Assembly: GCA_002451165.1 (NCBI GenBank)
Contig: DKBH01000011.1
Location: 1-23,528, forward strand
DNA: 23,528 nt
DNA from: Nitrospiraceae bacterium UBA6905
Lineage (GTDB): Bacteria; Nitrospirota; Thermodesulfovibrionia; Thermodesulfovibrionales; UBA6898
Reading direction: 5' to 3'
A model generated the notes under the pieces. The model saw nothing but the letters and a program-made list of their open reading frames with translations, had not been told where the DNA came from and did not search any database. The position numbers were made by a program, and so were the translations under genes. Numbering within the stretch: position 1 is the stretch's first letter; each line of letters opens with the position of its first letter. Positions 15,671 to 23,030 of this stretch are shown piece after piece.

Positions 15671-16264
15671 AGTAAGAAATTCCTTTCATCATGATGGTTC
15701 AGACCCACGCAGTATCTTACGAGTCTCACCCGTCTAAGCCAGCCCATTTCTCTTCTCAAATTCTTCAGTAACGAGTTGTCCTAATTCTGCTTTTCTTGAA
15801 GAACCTTAAGGATTTTAGCAATTTTTGTTCCTAATTATCGGGCACTATTAGAATGTATAGGAAGAACTATCTAAATATATGCAGTATAGGCCAGAATGTA
15901 TGAGAAGGGGGGAATAGACAAACTGCTGGAAGAATTCTTCACTCAGGATAGCGTAAATAAACGCAGGGGCCGTGAAATAACCCAGTGAGGCGCGGAAAGA
16001 CCGCAGTAAGCATTCTTTGACAAGGCAAGTACAAGTTCTCTTACTCCAACGACACCACCCTTCTTATCGTATGTCGTATGCTTTCAGATCGCAGCAGGAA
16101 AGATAGCTTCGTCCATAATTAAATGGTGTCCCATTACCTTAAATATAATCACTGCCATTTCTTCTTAACACCGAGTGGTTCATGCCATCAGGGCAGTGCT
16201 ATTTGAAGATGCATAAGCAAACATTTCCATTTTTCATCACTGCAGGTACGTGGTATTTCCGCGG
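15671..16264. other. 594-base stretch with no recognisable gene
   Basis: This stretch lies between the cytochrome start and the FmdB-like stop, more A+T-rich than its surroundings in places. I find only short interrupted frames on both strands (for example a minus-strand tail ending EEFEKRNGLA before a TAG near 15735, and a stretch around 15950-16090 broken by a TGA). They could be remnants of a decayed gene, but none is recognisable. A 12-base perfect palindrome, GAAGAATTCTTC, lies at 15929-15940. The region before the cytochrome does not match the c-di-GMP/cGAMP (GEMM) riboswitch often found ahead of multiheme cytochromes. Confidence 0.5.
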
Positions 16265-16432
16265 CTACGACTTCTTGCTCGTCTTCGCAAAAAAAGGTGT
16301 GAATTTCCGTTCGACGCTGCTGCTTTCACATTTCGGACAGGTGATCTTCGGATGCGCATCGAATTCTCTCATGGAAAGATATACGGTGAATTCTTTGCCG
16401 CAGCTTTTGCACTTATATTCGTATGCAGGCAT
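16265..16432 (-). CDS. FmdB-family small zinc-ribbon protein
   Basis: A 55-residue protein beginning MPAYEYKCKSCGKEF, the hallmark start of FmdB-type putative regulatory proteins. Two CxxC knuckles (C8/C11 and C32/C35) form a zinc ribbon, and a basic tail ends TSKKS. A strong Shine-Dalgarno GGAGG lies 7 bases before the ATG, and a promoter candidate sits just upstream. The exact function of the family is unknown; some members are annotated as regulators of amide or formamide use on weak evidence. It is a single-gene unit between mqnC and the gene-free stretch. Confidence 0.85.
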   Translation of the reverse strand: MPAYEYKCKSCGKEFTVYLSMREFDAHPKITCPKCESSSVERKFTPFFAKTSKKS

Positions 16433-16470
16433 AGACACCCTCCTTGTCAGGATAAGTTAGTGCTACTTGA

Positions 16471-16499
16471 AATATACCTGTTTAGGAAAGAGAAGTAAA
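16471..16499 (-). promoter_or_regulatory. Predicted promoter of the FmdB-like gene
   Basis: On the minus strand TTTACT (16494-16499) and TATATT (16471-16476) are separated by 17 bases, about 40 bases before the start codon. The -10 matches five of six and the -35 four of six consensus bases. Confidence 0.45.
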
Positions 16500-16599
16500 C
16501 TGCTTTTGTGCCGCGGAATGCGGGTCTGCAGGTACGATCAGCGCTGCGCGAAGCGGACAAGCGAATATCTCTGACCGGCAGCGCCGGGCGGATTTACGG

Positions 16600-17706
16600 T
16601 CAGAAAACCCTGAGCAGGTTATAAAGAGTATCCCTCTGGGCCGGTACGAATCCGGCAGTGCGGACGGCGCCGATAATGTCGTCCAGAGAGGATGCGCAGC
16701 TCACACCGGCTGCAGCGACGACATTCTCCTCGATCATGGTGGAACCGAAGTCGTTTGCCCCGAAGCGCAGGGCGACCTGTGCTGTCTTAAGACCCTGCGT
16801 TACCCATGAAGCCTGGATGTTGTCCACATTGTCAAGATATATCCGTGAGATCGCCAATACCCGCAGATATTCTACCGCTGTGGCCGGACTTTGAACGCTG
16901 ATCTTGGCAGTCCGGGCTGTTCTGCTTTTCGCCTTCTTATTTTTGCCCGCTGCTTCCAGTTCCGTATTTCCCGGCTGGAACGTCCAGGGGATGAAGGCAG
17001 TGAACCCGCCGGTCTTGTCCTGAAGCCTTCGTATGGCATCCAGGTGGGTGACGATGTCATCGGGGGTTTCGATGCTGCCAAACATCATGGTCGCGGTCGT
17101 CCGCATTCCTATCCTGTGGGCCGTTTCCATGACCTCGAGCCAGCGCGATGATCGTATCTTCTTCGGGCTCAATATCTCGCGGACCCGATCGGAAAGGATT
17201 TCGGCACCGCCGCCCGGGATAGAGTCGAGGCCTGCAGCCTTCAGGATAGAAAGCGTTTCCCCGATGGTCAGATCGGAAGCATCAGAAATAAAACAGATCT
17301 CCGGAGGGGAGAACCCATGGACATTGATATCGAACCGCTCCTTGATCGAGCGGAGGAGGTCAACATAGAAAAAGATGTCGAGGTTCGGGTGAAGTCCGCC
17401 TTGGATCAGTATCTGCGTCCCGCCAAGAGCGATCGTCTCTTCGATCTTCCGGAAGATCGTCTCGTGGTCCAGAAGATAGGCATCCGCATCGTCAGCATCA
17501 CGCCAAAAGGCGCAGAAGGTGCATTTGTTGATGCAAACGTTTGTATAGTTGATGTTGCGGTCGACCACAAAGGTACAGACCTCTTCGGGATGCAGTTTTT
17601 TTCGTATGATGTCAGCCCACATACCTAAGCCGAGCAGGTCGGCGTTCTTAAACAGGGAAAGAGCCTCCTCTTTGCTGACGCGGCGCTTTTCTTCCAGCAT
17701 TATCAC
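16600..17706 (-). CDS. mqnC: Cyclic dehypoxanthinyl futalosine synthase (radical SAM, menaquinone pathway)
   Basis: A 368-residue radical SAM enzyme that cyclises dehypoxanthinyl futalosine in the futalosine route to menaquinone. The 4Fe-4S site is CINKCTFC (C58, C62, C65). Further MqnC hallmarks are GGTQILIQGGLHP, HGFSPPEI, GLDSIPGGGAEIL, RTTATMMFG, GGFTAFIPWTFQPGNT and QASWVTQGLK...LRFGANDFGSTMIEENVV. The start is GTG at 17704-17706, overlapping the mqnE stop as GTGA; ATG at 17700 is an alternative. A Lys/Arg-rich insert of roughly 15-20 residues (GKNKKAKSRTARTAK) after FQPGNT is not usual in the family. The adjacent mqnE supplies the earlier step. Confidence 0.94.
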   Translation of the reverse strand: MIMLEEKRRVSKEEALSLFKNADLLGLGMWADIIRKKLHPEEVCTFVVDRNINYTNVCINKCTFCAFWRDADDADAYLLDHETIFRKIEETIALGGTQILIQGGLHPNLDIFFYVDLLRSIKERFDINVHGFSPPEICFISDASDLTIGETLSILKAAGLDSIPGGGAEILSDRVREILSPKKIRSSRWLEVMETAHRIGMRTTATMMFGSIETPDDIVTHLDAIRRLQDKTGGFTAFIPWTFQPGNTELEAAGKNKKAKSRTARTAKISVQSPATAVEYLRVLAISRIYLDNVDNIQASWVTQGLKTAQVALRFGANDFGSTMIEENVVAAAGVSCASSLDDIIGAVRTAGFVPAQRDTLYNLLRVF

Positions 17707-18830
17707 GGATATACCCGTATGGTTCGGTAGAAGGAATCTCGCTCAACAGCGATTTTGCCGGCTTTCCGTATCAGATTTACCAGCTGCTCGGCAGTCAGTC
17801 TTTCACCGCTCAGTCCCCCTGCGGAATGAGTAATCTTTTCCTCGATGATTGTGCCGTCGATATCGTCGGCACCGAACAGAAGTGCGAGCTGGGATATCTT
17901 TTCCCCGAGCATGATCCAGTACGCTTTGATGTGGTCGAAGTTGTCGAGGAAGATGCGGCTGACCGCCACGGTCTTAAGATCGTCAATGCCCGAGGTGTAG
18001 CTGCCTTCGATCTCCGTGTTCTTCGGGTGATAGGCAAGGGGGATGAAGGCCTGAAAACCCTTTGTCCTGTCTTGGAGGTCCCGCAGCCGTGAAAGATGAT
18101 CCACCCGGTCAGCAAGGTCCTCCACATGGCCGTAGAGCATGGTAGCATTGGTCCTTATACCGACCTCGTGGGCTGTCTCCATCACTTCCAGCCAGCGTTC
18201 CCCTGAAATCTTTTCAGGGCAGAGGCTGCTGCGGACACTTTCACGGAATATCTCTGCACCGCCTCCGGGCATGGAGCCGAGTCCGCTCTTTTTCAGAGCA
18301 CGGAATATGTCTTTTAGCGAACGGCCGCTGATCTTCGAGAAATAGTCGATTTCGACAGCCGTGAAAGCCTTGATATGAAGCTTCGGAAACCTCTTGCTTA
18401 TAGCTGACAGCATATCGAGGTAATATTCTAACGGCCAGTCAGGGTGAAGTCCGCCCACGATATGGACCTCTGAGAATCCCTTTGTAGTCAGGCGCAAGGC
18501 GCGGCGAGCATGGTTTTTCTTCTGCAGAGTAGCTGTTTCCCTTTGCCCGCCGCACAATTTCCCAATGATGTCATCAATGGTGAGCACAAAAGAGCCTTCC
18601 TGACCCTTTGACCTGCTGAACGCGCAGAACTTGCAACGGTTCACACAGATATTCGTAGGGTTGACATGCCGATTCCGAATAAAAAAAGCGTTCCTGCCGT
18701 TTTTCCGGTTAGCGACATGGGAGGCAAGGGCGCCGAGGGTGAAGATGTCGTCTGACTCAAACAACCGCAGAGCATCTTCCTCGGAAATACGTCTTTCTGC
18801 GAGCACCTTTTCGCGGATGGAAGTGAGCAT
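17703..18830 (-). CDS. mqnE: Aminodeoxyfutalosine synthase (radical SAM, menaquinone pathway)
   Basis: A 375-residue radical SAM enzyme that joins 3-[(1-carboxyvinyl)oxy]benzoate with S-adenosylmethionine to give aminodeoxyfutalosine. The cluster motif is CVNRCKFC (C62, C66, C69). Diagnostic MqnE motifs include VHIVGGLHPDWPLEYY, IKAFTAVEIDYFSKISG, GLGSMPGGGAEIF, RTNATMLYGHVE and FQAFIPLAYHPKNTEIEG. A basic insert of about 20-25 residues (CGGQRETATLQKKNHARRAL, about 93-112) sits between the segment after the cluster and the VHIVGG strand, where most homologues have a short helix turn. It is translationally coupled to mqnC through a 4-base overlap. A TATAAT lies so close to the ATG that the message may be leaderless. 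MqnA, MqnB and MqnD are not in the window. Confidence 0.94.
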   Translation of the reverse strand: MLTSIREKVLAERRISEEDALRLFESDDIFTLGALASHVANRKNGRNAFFIRNRHVNPTNICVNRCKFCAFSRSKGQEGSFVLTIDDIIGKLCGGQRETATLQKKNHARRALRLTTKGFSEVHIVGGLHPDWPLEYYLDMLSAISKRFPKLHIKAFTAVEIDYFSKISGRSLKDIFRALKKSGLGSMPGGGAEIFRESVRSSLCPEKISGERWLEVMETAHEVGIRTNATMLYGHVEDLADRVDHLSRLRDLQDRTKGFQAFIPLAYHPKNTEIEGSYTSGIDDLKTVAVSRIFLDNFDHIKAYWIMLGEKISQLALLFGADDIDGTIIEEKITHSAGGLSGERLTAEQLVNLIRKAGKIAVERDSFYRTIRVYP

Positions 18831-18835
18831 ATTCC

Positions 18836-18841
18836 ATTATA
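18836..18841 (-). promoter_or_regulatory. Possible -10 box of mqnE-mqnC, implying a leaderless start
   Basis: A perfect TATAAT on the minus strand ends 5 bases before the mqnE ATG, so a start about 7 bases downstream would fall on the start codon itself. No good -35 or extended -10 accompanies it, and only a weak GGA precedes the ATG. Confidence 0.25.
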
Positions 18842-18949
18842 AATCAATCATCAGGAAAAAAGAGGCCGGGCAACGGTCCAAACGGATAGTGCGGGAAAGA
18901 GATGATCAGAAGCATCACACGGGTAATCTTCTCTGTCCGTCCCCATTGT

Positions 18950-18979
18950 TTGACGGAATATTCTTACCTGTGGTATAAA
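18950..18979 (+). promoter_or_regulatory. Predicted promoter of the rpsF-ssb-rpsR operon
   Basis: TTGACG (18950-18955) and TATAAA (18974-18979) are spaced by 18 bases, with TGG immediately before the -10 (extended -10 element). The start would give a 5' leader of about 70 bases holding a small CCTG/CAGG hairpin just upstream of the rpsF ribosome site. Confidence 0.6.
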
Positions 18980-19055
18980 AATAAGCTCCTTGCTCTTCTC
19001 TTTGGGAAGGGCTTTAATCCTGTTCATCAGGAAAAATCCATAAGGAGGTGTTTGC

Positions 19056-19421
19056 ATGAGCATCTACGAGAACATCGTCATCCTCAATGCCGCGCTCCCC
19101 GATGAAGAGATCAATGCCGCAATTACCAAGATCAGGGACATTGTGACGAATAGCGGCGGCGAAACCGTCAAGGCAGACCTCTGGGGAAGAAGAAAACTTG
19201 CCTATGAGATCAAAAAGCAGCAGAAAGGCTTTTATGTCCTCTTTGTTTTCAAGACGCCGGCCTCCACGATCAAGAAGCTTGAAGAACTGTATAAGGTCTT
19301 CGATCCGGTCATCAAATATATGGTGATCAAGCTCGGCCCCAAACAGGTTAAGGCGCTCGAGGCGGCGCAGGCCGCAGCCCAGGCGGCAGCAGAAGCGGAA
19401 CAGGCAAAGAAAGAGGTCTAA
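19056..19421 (+). CDS. rpsF: 30S ribosomal protein bS6
   Basis: A 121-residue bS6 with the N-terminal YENIVILNAALPDEEI strand-helix, WGRRKLAYEIKKQQKGFYVLF in the middle and KYMVIKLGPK near the end. In the ribosome it binds the 16S central domain together with bS18, whose gene is two positions downstream. The C-terminal tail from about residue 100 is Ala/Gln/Glu-rich and then KKEV, a common variable extension. A strong GGAGG lies 7 bases before the ATG. The TAA is followed directly by the ssb ATG. Confidence 0.98.
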   Translation: MSIYENIVILNAALPDEEINAAITKIRDIVTNSGGETVKADLWGRRKLAYEIKKQQKGFYVLFVFKTPASTIKKLEELYKVFDPVIKYMVIKLGPKQVKALEAAQAAAQAAAEAEQAKKEV

Positions 19422-19820
19422 ATGTTCAACAAGGTTATTCTCATAGGCAATTTGACCAAAGACCCCGAGCTTAGATATACACCCCAGGGTACGCCTGTAT
19501 GTACGCTCAGGATTGCCTCGACCACGCGGTTCAAGTCGGGGGACAGCATGAAGGACGAGACACTGTTCATCAATATTGTGGTATGGGGCAAACAGGGCGA
19601 GACAGCCGCCCAGCACCTCTCAAAAGGACGTTCCGTTCTCATCGAAGGCAGGCTGCAGGAACGGCGCTGGGAGTCTGAGGGTCAGCAGAAATCACGGTTC
19701 GAGGTTGTGGCGCAGGGTGTCCGGTTTCTCGGCGGCAGGAAAGAAGAGACGGTGCACGACAGTTCCGCTGCGGAAGATCTCACGCCGCCTGATGAGACGA
19801 CGGATCTCGAACCCTTCTAA
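19422..19820 (+). CDS. ssb: Single-stranded DNA-binding protein
   Basis: A 132-residue SSB with an OB fold (about 1-105) opening MFNKVILIGNLTKDPELRYTPQG, with INIVVWGKQGETAAQHLSKG and IEGRLQERRWE. A short acidic tail ends DLEPF, a variant of the DDDIPF-type tip that recruits partner proteins in replication and repair. It starts with no gap after the rpsF stop, using GAGG inside the end of rpsF, so expression is coupled. The order rpsF-ssb-rpsR is the classic bacterial arrangement. Confidence 0.97.
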   Translation: MFNKVILIGNLTKDPELRYTPQGTPVCTLRIASTTRFKSGDSMKDETLFINIVVWGKQGETAAQHLSKGRSVLIEGRLQERRWESEGQQKSRFEVVAQGVRFLGGRKEETVHDSSAAEDLTPPDETTDLEPF

Positions 19821-19856
19821 CGAAAACAGCGACGGCAGATAGAGAAAGGAGACAGC

Positions 19857-20087
19857 ATGGCAGCACCACAGAAAAGATTTCAGAGAAGAAAGTTCTGCAG
19901 ATTTTGCTCGGAGAAGGTGGAGTTCATAGATTACAAGGACGTCAAGCTTTTGCGGAACCATCTCACCGAGCGCGGCAAGATACTGACCCGGAGAATGACA
20001 GGTACTTGCGCCCTGCATCAGAGGGCTCTGAGCGAAGCGATCATGCGCGCTCGGAACATTGCGCTCATATCGTTCGTGGAACGGTAA
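19857..20087 (+). CDS. rpsR: 30S ribosomal protein bS18
   Basis: A 76-residue bS18 with KFCRFC near the N-terminus, IDYKDVKLLRNHLTERGKILTRR in the core and the usual C-terminal ALHQRALSEAIMRARNIAL. The cysteines at 14, 17 and 51 plus a histidine suggest a zinc-holding (C+) form. AAAGGAG lies a few bases before the ATG. In many genomes rplI or dnaB follows; here two DUF507 genes follow instead, the first starting one base after this stop codon. Confidence 0.97.
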   Translation: MAAPQKRFQRRKFCRFCSEKVEFIDYKDVKLLRNHLTERGKILTRRMTGTCALHQRALSEAIMRARNIALISFVER

Positions 20088-20088
20088 G

Positions 20089-20370
20089 ATGCGCATCCCA
20101 AAATCATGGGTGCCGGTCATGGCAAAAAAGATCATTGACAACCTCCTTGCCAAGAAAATGATCAGAGCGAAGATCCCCATGGAAAAACTTATCGACCAGA
20201 CTGACGCCATTCTTCTTGACGAACTCATGATCGAAGACCGGCTGAACGATGAGGTGCGTGAACTCTTGAAAAAACACGAAAATGATATCGAACGCAACCG
20301 GATGGATTACCGGAAGCTTTTTGAACTTACGAAGCAGAAGCTGGTGAAGGAAAGGAATCTTGTCTTATGA
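20089..20370 (+). CDS. DUF507-family protein, first of a tandem pair
   Basis: A 93-residue protein starting MRIPKSWVPVMAKKIIDNLL. An in-frame ATG 30 bases upstream lies inside rpsR and is not needed. The sequence is mostly predicted helix, with a conserved core LDELMIEDRLNDEVRELLKK and an end MDYRKLFELTKQKLVKERNLVL, typical of DUF507. It is homologous to the next gene: the pattern E-L-x-I-x3-I/L-x2-x-V-R is shared. Function is unknown. It begins one base after rpsR and overlaps its partner by four bases (ATGA), so the two are translationally coupled and may form a heteromer (inference). Confidence 0.82.
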   Translation: MRIPKSWVPVMAKKIIDNLLAKKMIRAKIPMEKLIDQTDAILLDELMIEDRLNDEVRELLKKHENDIERNRMDYRKLFELTKQKLVKERNLVL

Positions 20371-20654
20371 TGCTGTCTGAAGACAAGGTATCGCATCTGA
20401 GCCATATCCTCTTGAACAAACTCTACGACCTTGATCTCATCGATATCGATGAGGACGAGGAAGCGGCGATTCGGCGTGAGATAAAACGAACGATTACCGG
20501 AGAGCTCAAGATCGGCGAGGAAATAGATGAGATCGTCAGAAAAAAGCTTCTGTCACTCTCAAAGAAACTCATAGAAGGCAGCTCTGAATGGGAAGTCCTC
20601 TACAAAAAATATTATCGCGAAGAGGAGATAAAAAAGGGAAGGGCTACGGGTTAA
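20367..20654 (+). CDS. DUF507-family protein, second of a tandem pair
   Basis: A 95-residue, mainly helical, charged protein with the core GELKIGEEIDEIVRKKLLSLSKKL followed by GSSEWEVLYKKYYREEE, the characteristic DUF507 ending. The start is in an ATGATG at the stop of its partner, so either of the first two methionines is possible. Its last 67 bases also encode the N-terminus of the diguanylate cyclase in another frame. The function of the family is unknown; placement behind rpsR suggests a housekeeping role (inference). Confidence 0.82.
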   Translation: MMLSEDKVSHLSHILLNKLYDLDLIDIDEDEEAAIRREIKRTITGELKIGEEIDEIVRKKLLSLSKKLIEGSSEWEVLYKKYYREEEIKKGRATG

Positions 20655-22612
20655 AGCTCGCCGCTGTTGTCCTGGTTGCTGCTGCCTGGACCAGCCTTCT
20701 TTTTGATATACCGGTACGATATCCCCGCATCTGGTTCCCGACGGCAGCGGGTACCGTCGTCTACTGCGGTGTCCTGCATCTGCTTTCGAGACGACGCGAG
20801 CAGACGATCGAAGTCCTTTTTGCGATCGTCATTCTCTATGCCGGAGCGGTTCATGCCTCCGGCCGGCCATGGCTTCAGCTTGCCTATTTCCCCTTTATTA
20901 TCGGCCTGATACCGTTGTATCCTGCGCAGGTCATCATTCCGCTCTCGATCCTTGTTCCATTCACCGAAGTGAAGGCCTTTGTGATAACACACGAGAACGT
21001 TGCTTGGCAGGCTGCATTCTTCTTGTCATTTATCTTTACGTCTTCGGCTGCGTCATTGTTTTATGGCCTGCAGCGCAAGGGGCGAGAGCGGGCTGTGGCC
21101 GAACTTGAAAAGATTCGTGTAGAGGCGCGCGACAGGGCGAAGGATGTGGAGATGGAGTCGCTCGGGAGCGATGAAATCATCTCTCACTATTTTGCTTCGC
21201 GGCTGAGGGCCGACGAGGAGATTCGCGGAATCCTCGCTGCGATCAAACATGCCGTATTTGCTGATGGAGTCCATTTTTTCGAGCACGGCGGTGAAACGTT
21301 TTCCCTGCGAAGCACGACGGAAGACCAGGGGAAACTCATTATTACCGGCAGGGGTATCATGGCTCAGGTGCTTCGGGAGCGAAAGACCTTCGTCTCCGGC
21401 GAAATCGATGAGAAGACGACGACGGTCGGCTACATTCGGGACCGTATCCAGTCGCTCATCATGATGCCGGTACTGGAGGGAGCAACCCCCGTGGGCCTCC
21501 TGGCAATCGACAGTCCGCGCTATCACGCCTTTGGCGAGAGCGAACAGAAGACCGCAGAGCTGTTCTCCACACAGATAGCGAGGATTCTGGAACGTGAACG
21601 CGTCTATACGGTCCTGAAGCAGGATGTTACGGCCCTCCGGATTATCAAGGAATTCAGCGCAGGACTTGCGGCGTCCATCCGGTATGATATCGTGGTCCAG
21701 AAGCTCTGTGATTACGCGAAGCAGGCATTCGGGGGGCAAGCATTTTTTTTCGAATATACCGAAGCACGCTTTGAGGTCAAATATTTTCCCGGAGAGATCG
21801 CGGGAGAGCAGCAGATCGATTTCAGCGGTACGATTATCGGGCTAGCCATGGACAACAAGCACAAGGAATACGTAAGCGATGTCCGACAATATGGCATGAG
21901 GGTATTCCCACCGCAGTTCAGACCGGCGGTTAGCCGCTCGGTCATCGTGGTGCCGCTGTTCTACGAAGGCGGACTGCTCGGCGTCTTTGGTATTGTATCG
22001 GACCAGCGGGAATTCCTCGACAGCAGGCAGATCGGCCTTGTCGAGCTGATGTGTAACCAGGCTGCCACGTCTATAGCGAATGCTCGGATGCATGAGGAGA
22101 TAGCGCATCTGGCCACGAGGGACGGTCTTACCGGGCTCTTTAACCATCGGATATTCCAGGAAAGGCTGACGGCTGAACTGAAGCGTTCCGAGCGATATGC
22201 TACGCAGCTGTCGCTGCTGCTGGTCGACATTGATTACTTCAAGAAGGTCAATGATGTCTATGGTCATCCTGCAGGAGACCTGGTACTTAAGAGCGTTGCA
22301 AAGATCCTGAAGTATGAGGTCAGGGATGTGGACATTGCCGCCCGCTACGGAGGAGAGGAGTTCGCCGTTATCCTCCCCGGCACGGACAACAGCGGTGCGA
22401 AGAACTTTGCCGAGAGACTGCGAAAAGCCATCATGGCCGAGGTATTTCTTGCTGACGGCAAGCCCCTGAAGGTGACGGCGAGCATCGGCATAGCGACAGC
22501 GCCTGCCGACGCACAGACCAAGGAAGAACTGATCGAAAGGACTGACCAGGCGTTATATCATGCCAAACGTCAGGGGAGGAATCAGAGCGTGAACTGGGGC
22601 ATCGGACGGTAG
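20588..22612 (+). CDS. Membrane-anchored double-GAF diguanylate cyclase (GGEEF)
   Basis: A 674-residue protein with about five membrane helices (about 22-160), a coiled-coil-like linker, two GAF-type sensor domains (about 195-335 and 345-500) and a C-terminal GGDEF domain (about 505-670). The active site is GGEEF (588-592), metal and substrate residues include D547, N555 and D564, and an inhibitory RxxD site (R579-D582) is correctly spaced five residues before GGEEF. It should make c-di-GMP and be feedback-inhibited. D564 argues against the cGAMP-making Hypr variety, which has serine there. The only ordinary start codon before the first membrane helix is ATG 20588, which has AAGG about 9 bases upstream and overlaps the DUF507 gene by 67 bases. 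Confidence 0.93.
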   Translation: MGSPLQKILSRRGDKKGKGYGLKLAAVVLVAAAWTSLLFDIPVRYPRIWFPTAAGTVVYCGVLHLLSRRREQTIEVLFAIVILYAGAVHASGRPWLQLAYFPFIIGLIPLYPAQVIIPLSILVPFTEVKAFVITHENVAWQAAFFLSFIFTSSAASLFYGLQRKGRERAVAELEKIRVEARDRAKDVEMESLGSDEIISHYFASRLRADEEIRGILAAIKHAVFADGVHFFEHGGETFSLRSTTEDQGKLIITGRGIMAQVLRERKTFVSGEIDEKTTTVGYIRDRIQSLIMMPVLEGATPVGLLAIDSPRYHAFGESEQKTAELFSTQIARILERERVYTVLKQDVTALRIIKEFSAGLAASIRYDIVVQKLCDYAKQAFGGQAFFFEYTEARFEVKYFPGEIAGEQQIDFSGTIIGLAMDNKHKEYVSDVRQYGMRVFPPQFRPAVSRSVIVVPLFYEGGLLGVFGIVSDQREFLDSRQIGLVELMCNQAATSIANARMHEEIAHLATRDGLTGLFNHRIFQERLTAELKRSERYATQLSLLLVDIDYFKKVNDVYGHPAGDLVLKSVAKILKYEVRDVDIAARYGGEEFAVILPGTDNSGAKNFAERLRKAIMAEVFLADGKPLKVTASIGIATAPADAQTKEELIERTDQALYHAKRQGRNQSVNWGIGR

Positions 22613-22616
22613 AAAC

Positions 22617-22922
22617 ATGGCTCATTTTATTTCTGATGTGAGTGAGGCCGAGATCAGGAAAGAACGTGCGAAGGCCCGCGAAGTTAGGCATTCAGCATGG
22701 TGGAAGCGCAGGCTTGCCAATGAACGCTGCTATTACTGCGGGAAGACGTTCCCGGCGAAGGTACTGACGATGGACCATATCGTGCCTATTATCCGCGGAG
22801 GAAAATCTACGAAGACAAACATGGTGCCTGCCTGCAAGGAATGCAACAGCAAAAAAAAGCACATGCTGCCGACTGAGTGGGAGGAATACCTGAACAACCT
22901 TTCCAGAGAGGAATCGGAATAA
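22617..22922 (+). CDS. Small HNH-endonuclease-fold protein
   Basis: A 101-residue protein with a helical basic N-terminus (about 10-36) and a compact HNH zinc fold. Visible elements are CYYC (C38, C41), the catalytic-type MDHIVPIIRGGKST (D53, H54), N68 in TNMVPAC and CKEC (C73, C76). All residues expected for an active HNH nuclease are present. It starts 4 bases after the cyclase stop and is probably co-transcribed with it. The family is large and mostly uncharacterised; the substrate here is unknown. No methylase, terminase or toxin partner is adjacent. Confidence 0.88.
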   Translation: MAHFISDVSEAEIRKERAKAREVRHSAWWKRRLANERCYYCGKTFPAKVLTMDHIVPIIRGGKSTKTNMVPACKECNSKKKHMLPTEWEEYLNNLSREESE

Positions 22923-22946
22923 CGCTGCTTCAGTGAAAAGAATCGT

Positions 22947-22961
22947 GGCATCAGGGGTGCC
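22947..22961 (+). terminator. Small GC-rich hairpin after the HNH gene
   Basis: GGCATC and GGTGCC form a 6-bp stem (one G-U pair) with a 3-base loop, 25 bases after the HNH stop in the gap between convergent genes. No T-run follows, so it is a weak terminator candidate. Confidence 0.25.
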
Positions 22962-23030
22962 GGAAGAGTCTATTCGCTTTCCACCCAGGAGTCCCATACG
23001 GTCGTGATGAAGGACATGCCGCTACGGCGA

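Noticed and set aside
15671..15760. Possible GEMM (c-di-GMP or cGAMP) riboswitch before the multiheme cytochrome
   Set aside because: The conserved GCAAA..CC and GACGCAAAGCC elements are absent; only an imperfect hairpin is visible.
18986..19055. bS6:bS18 autoregulatory RNA in the rpsF leader
   Set aside because: A small CCTG/CAGG hairpin is present, but I could not find the bulged CCG element expected of that motif.
22099..22600. Hypr-type GGDEF domain making cGAMP or related dinucleotides
   Set aside because: The diagnostic position holds aspartate (D564 in GHPAGD), as in ordinary diguanylate cyclases, not the serine of Hypr enzymes.
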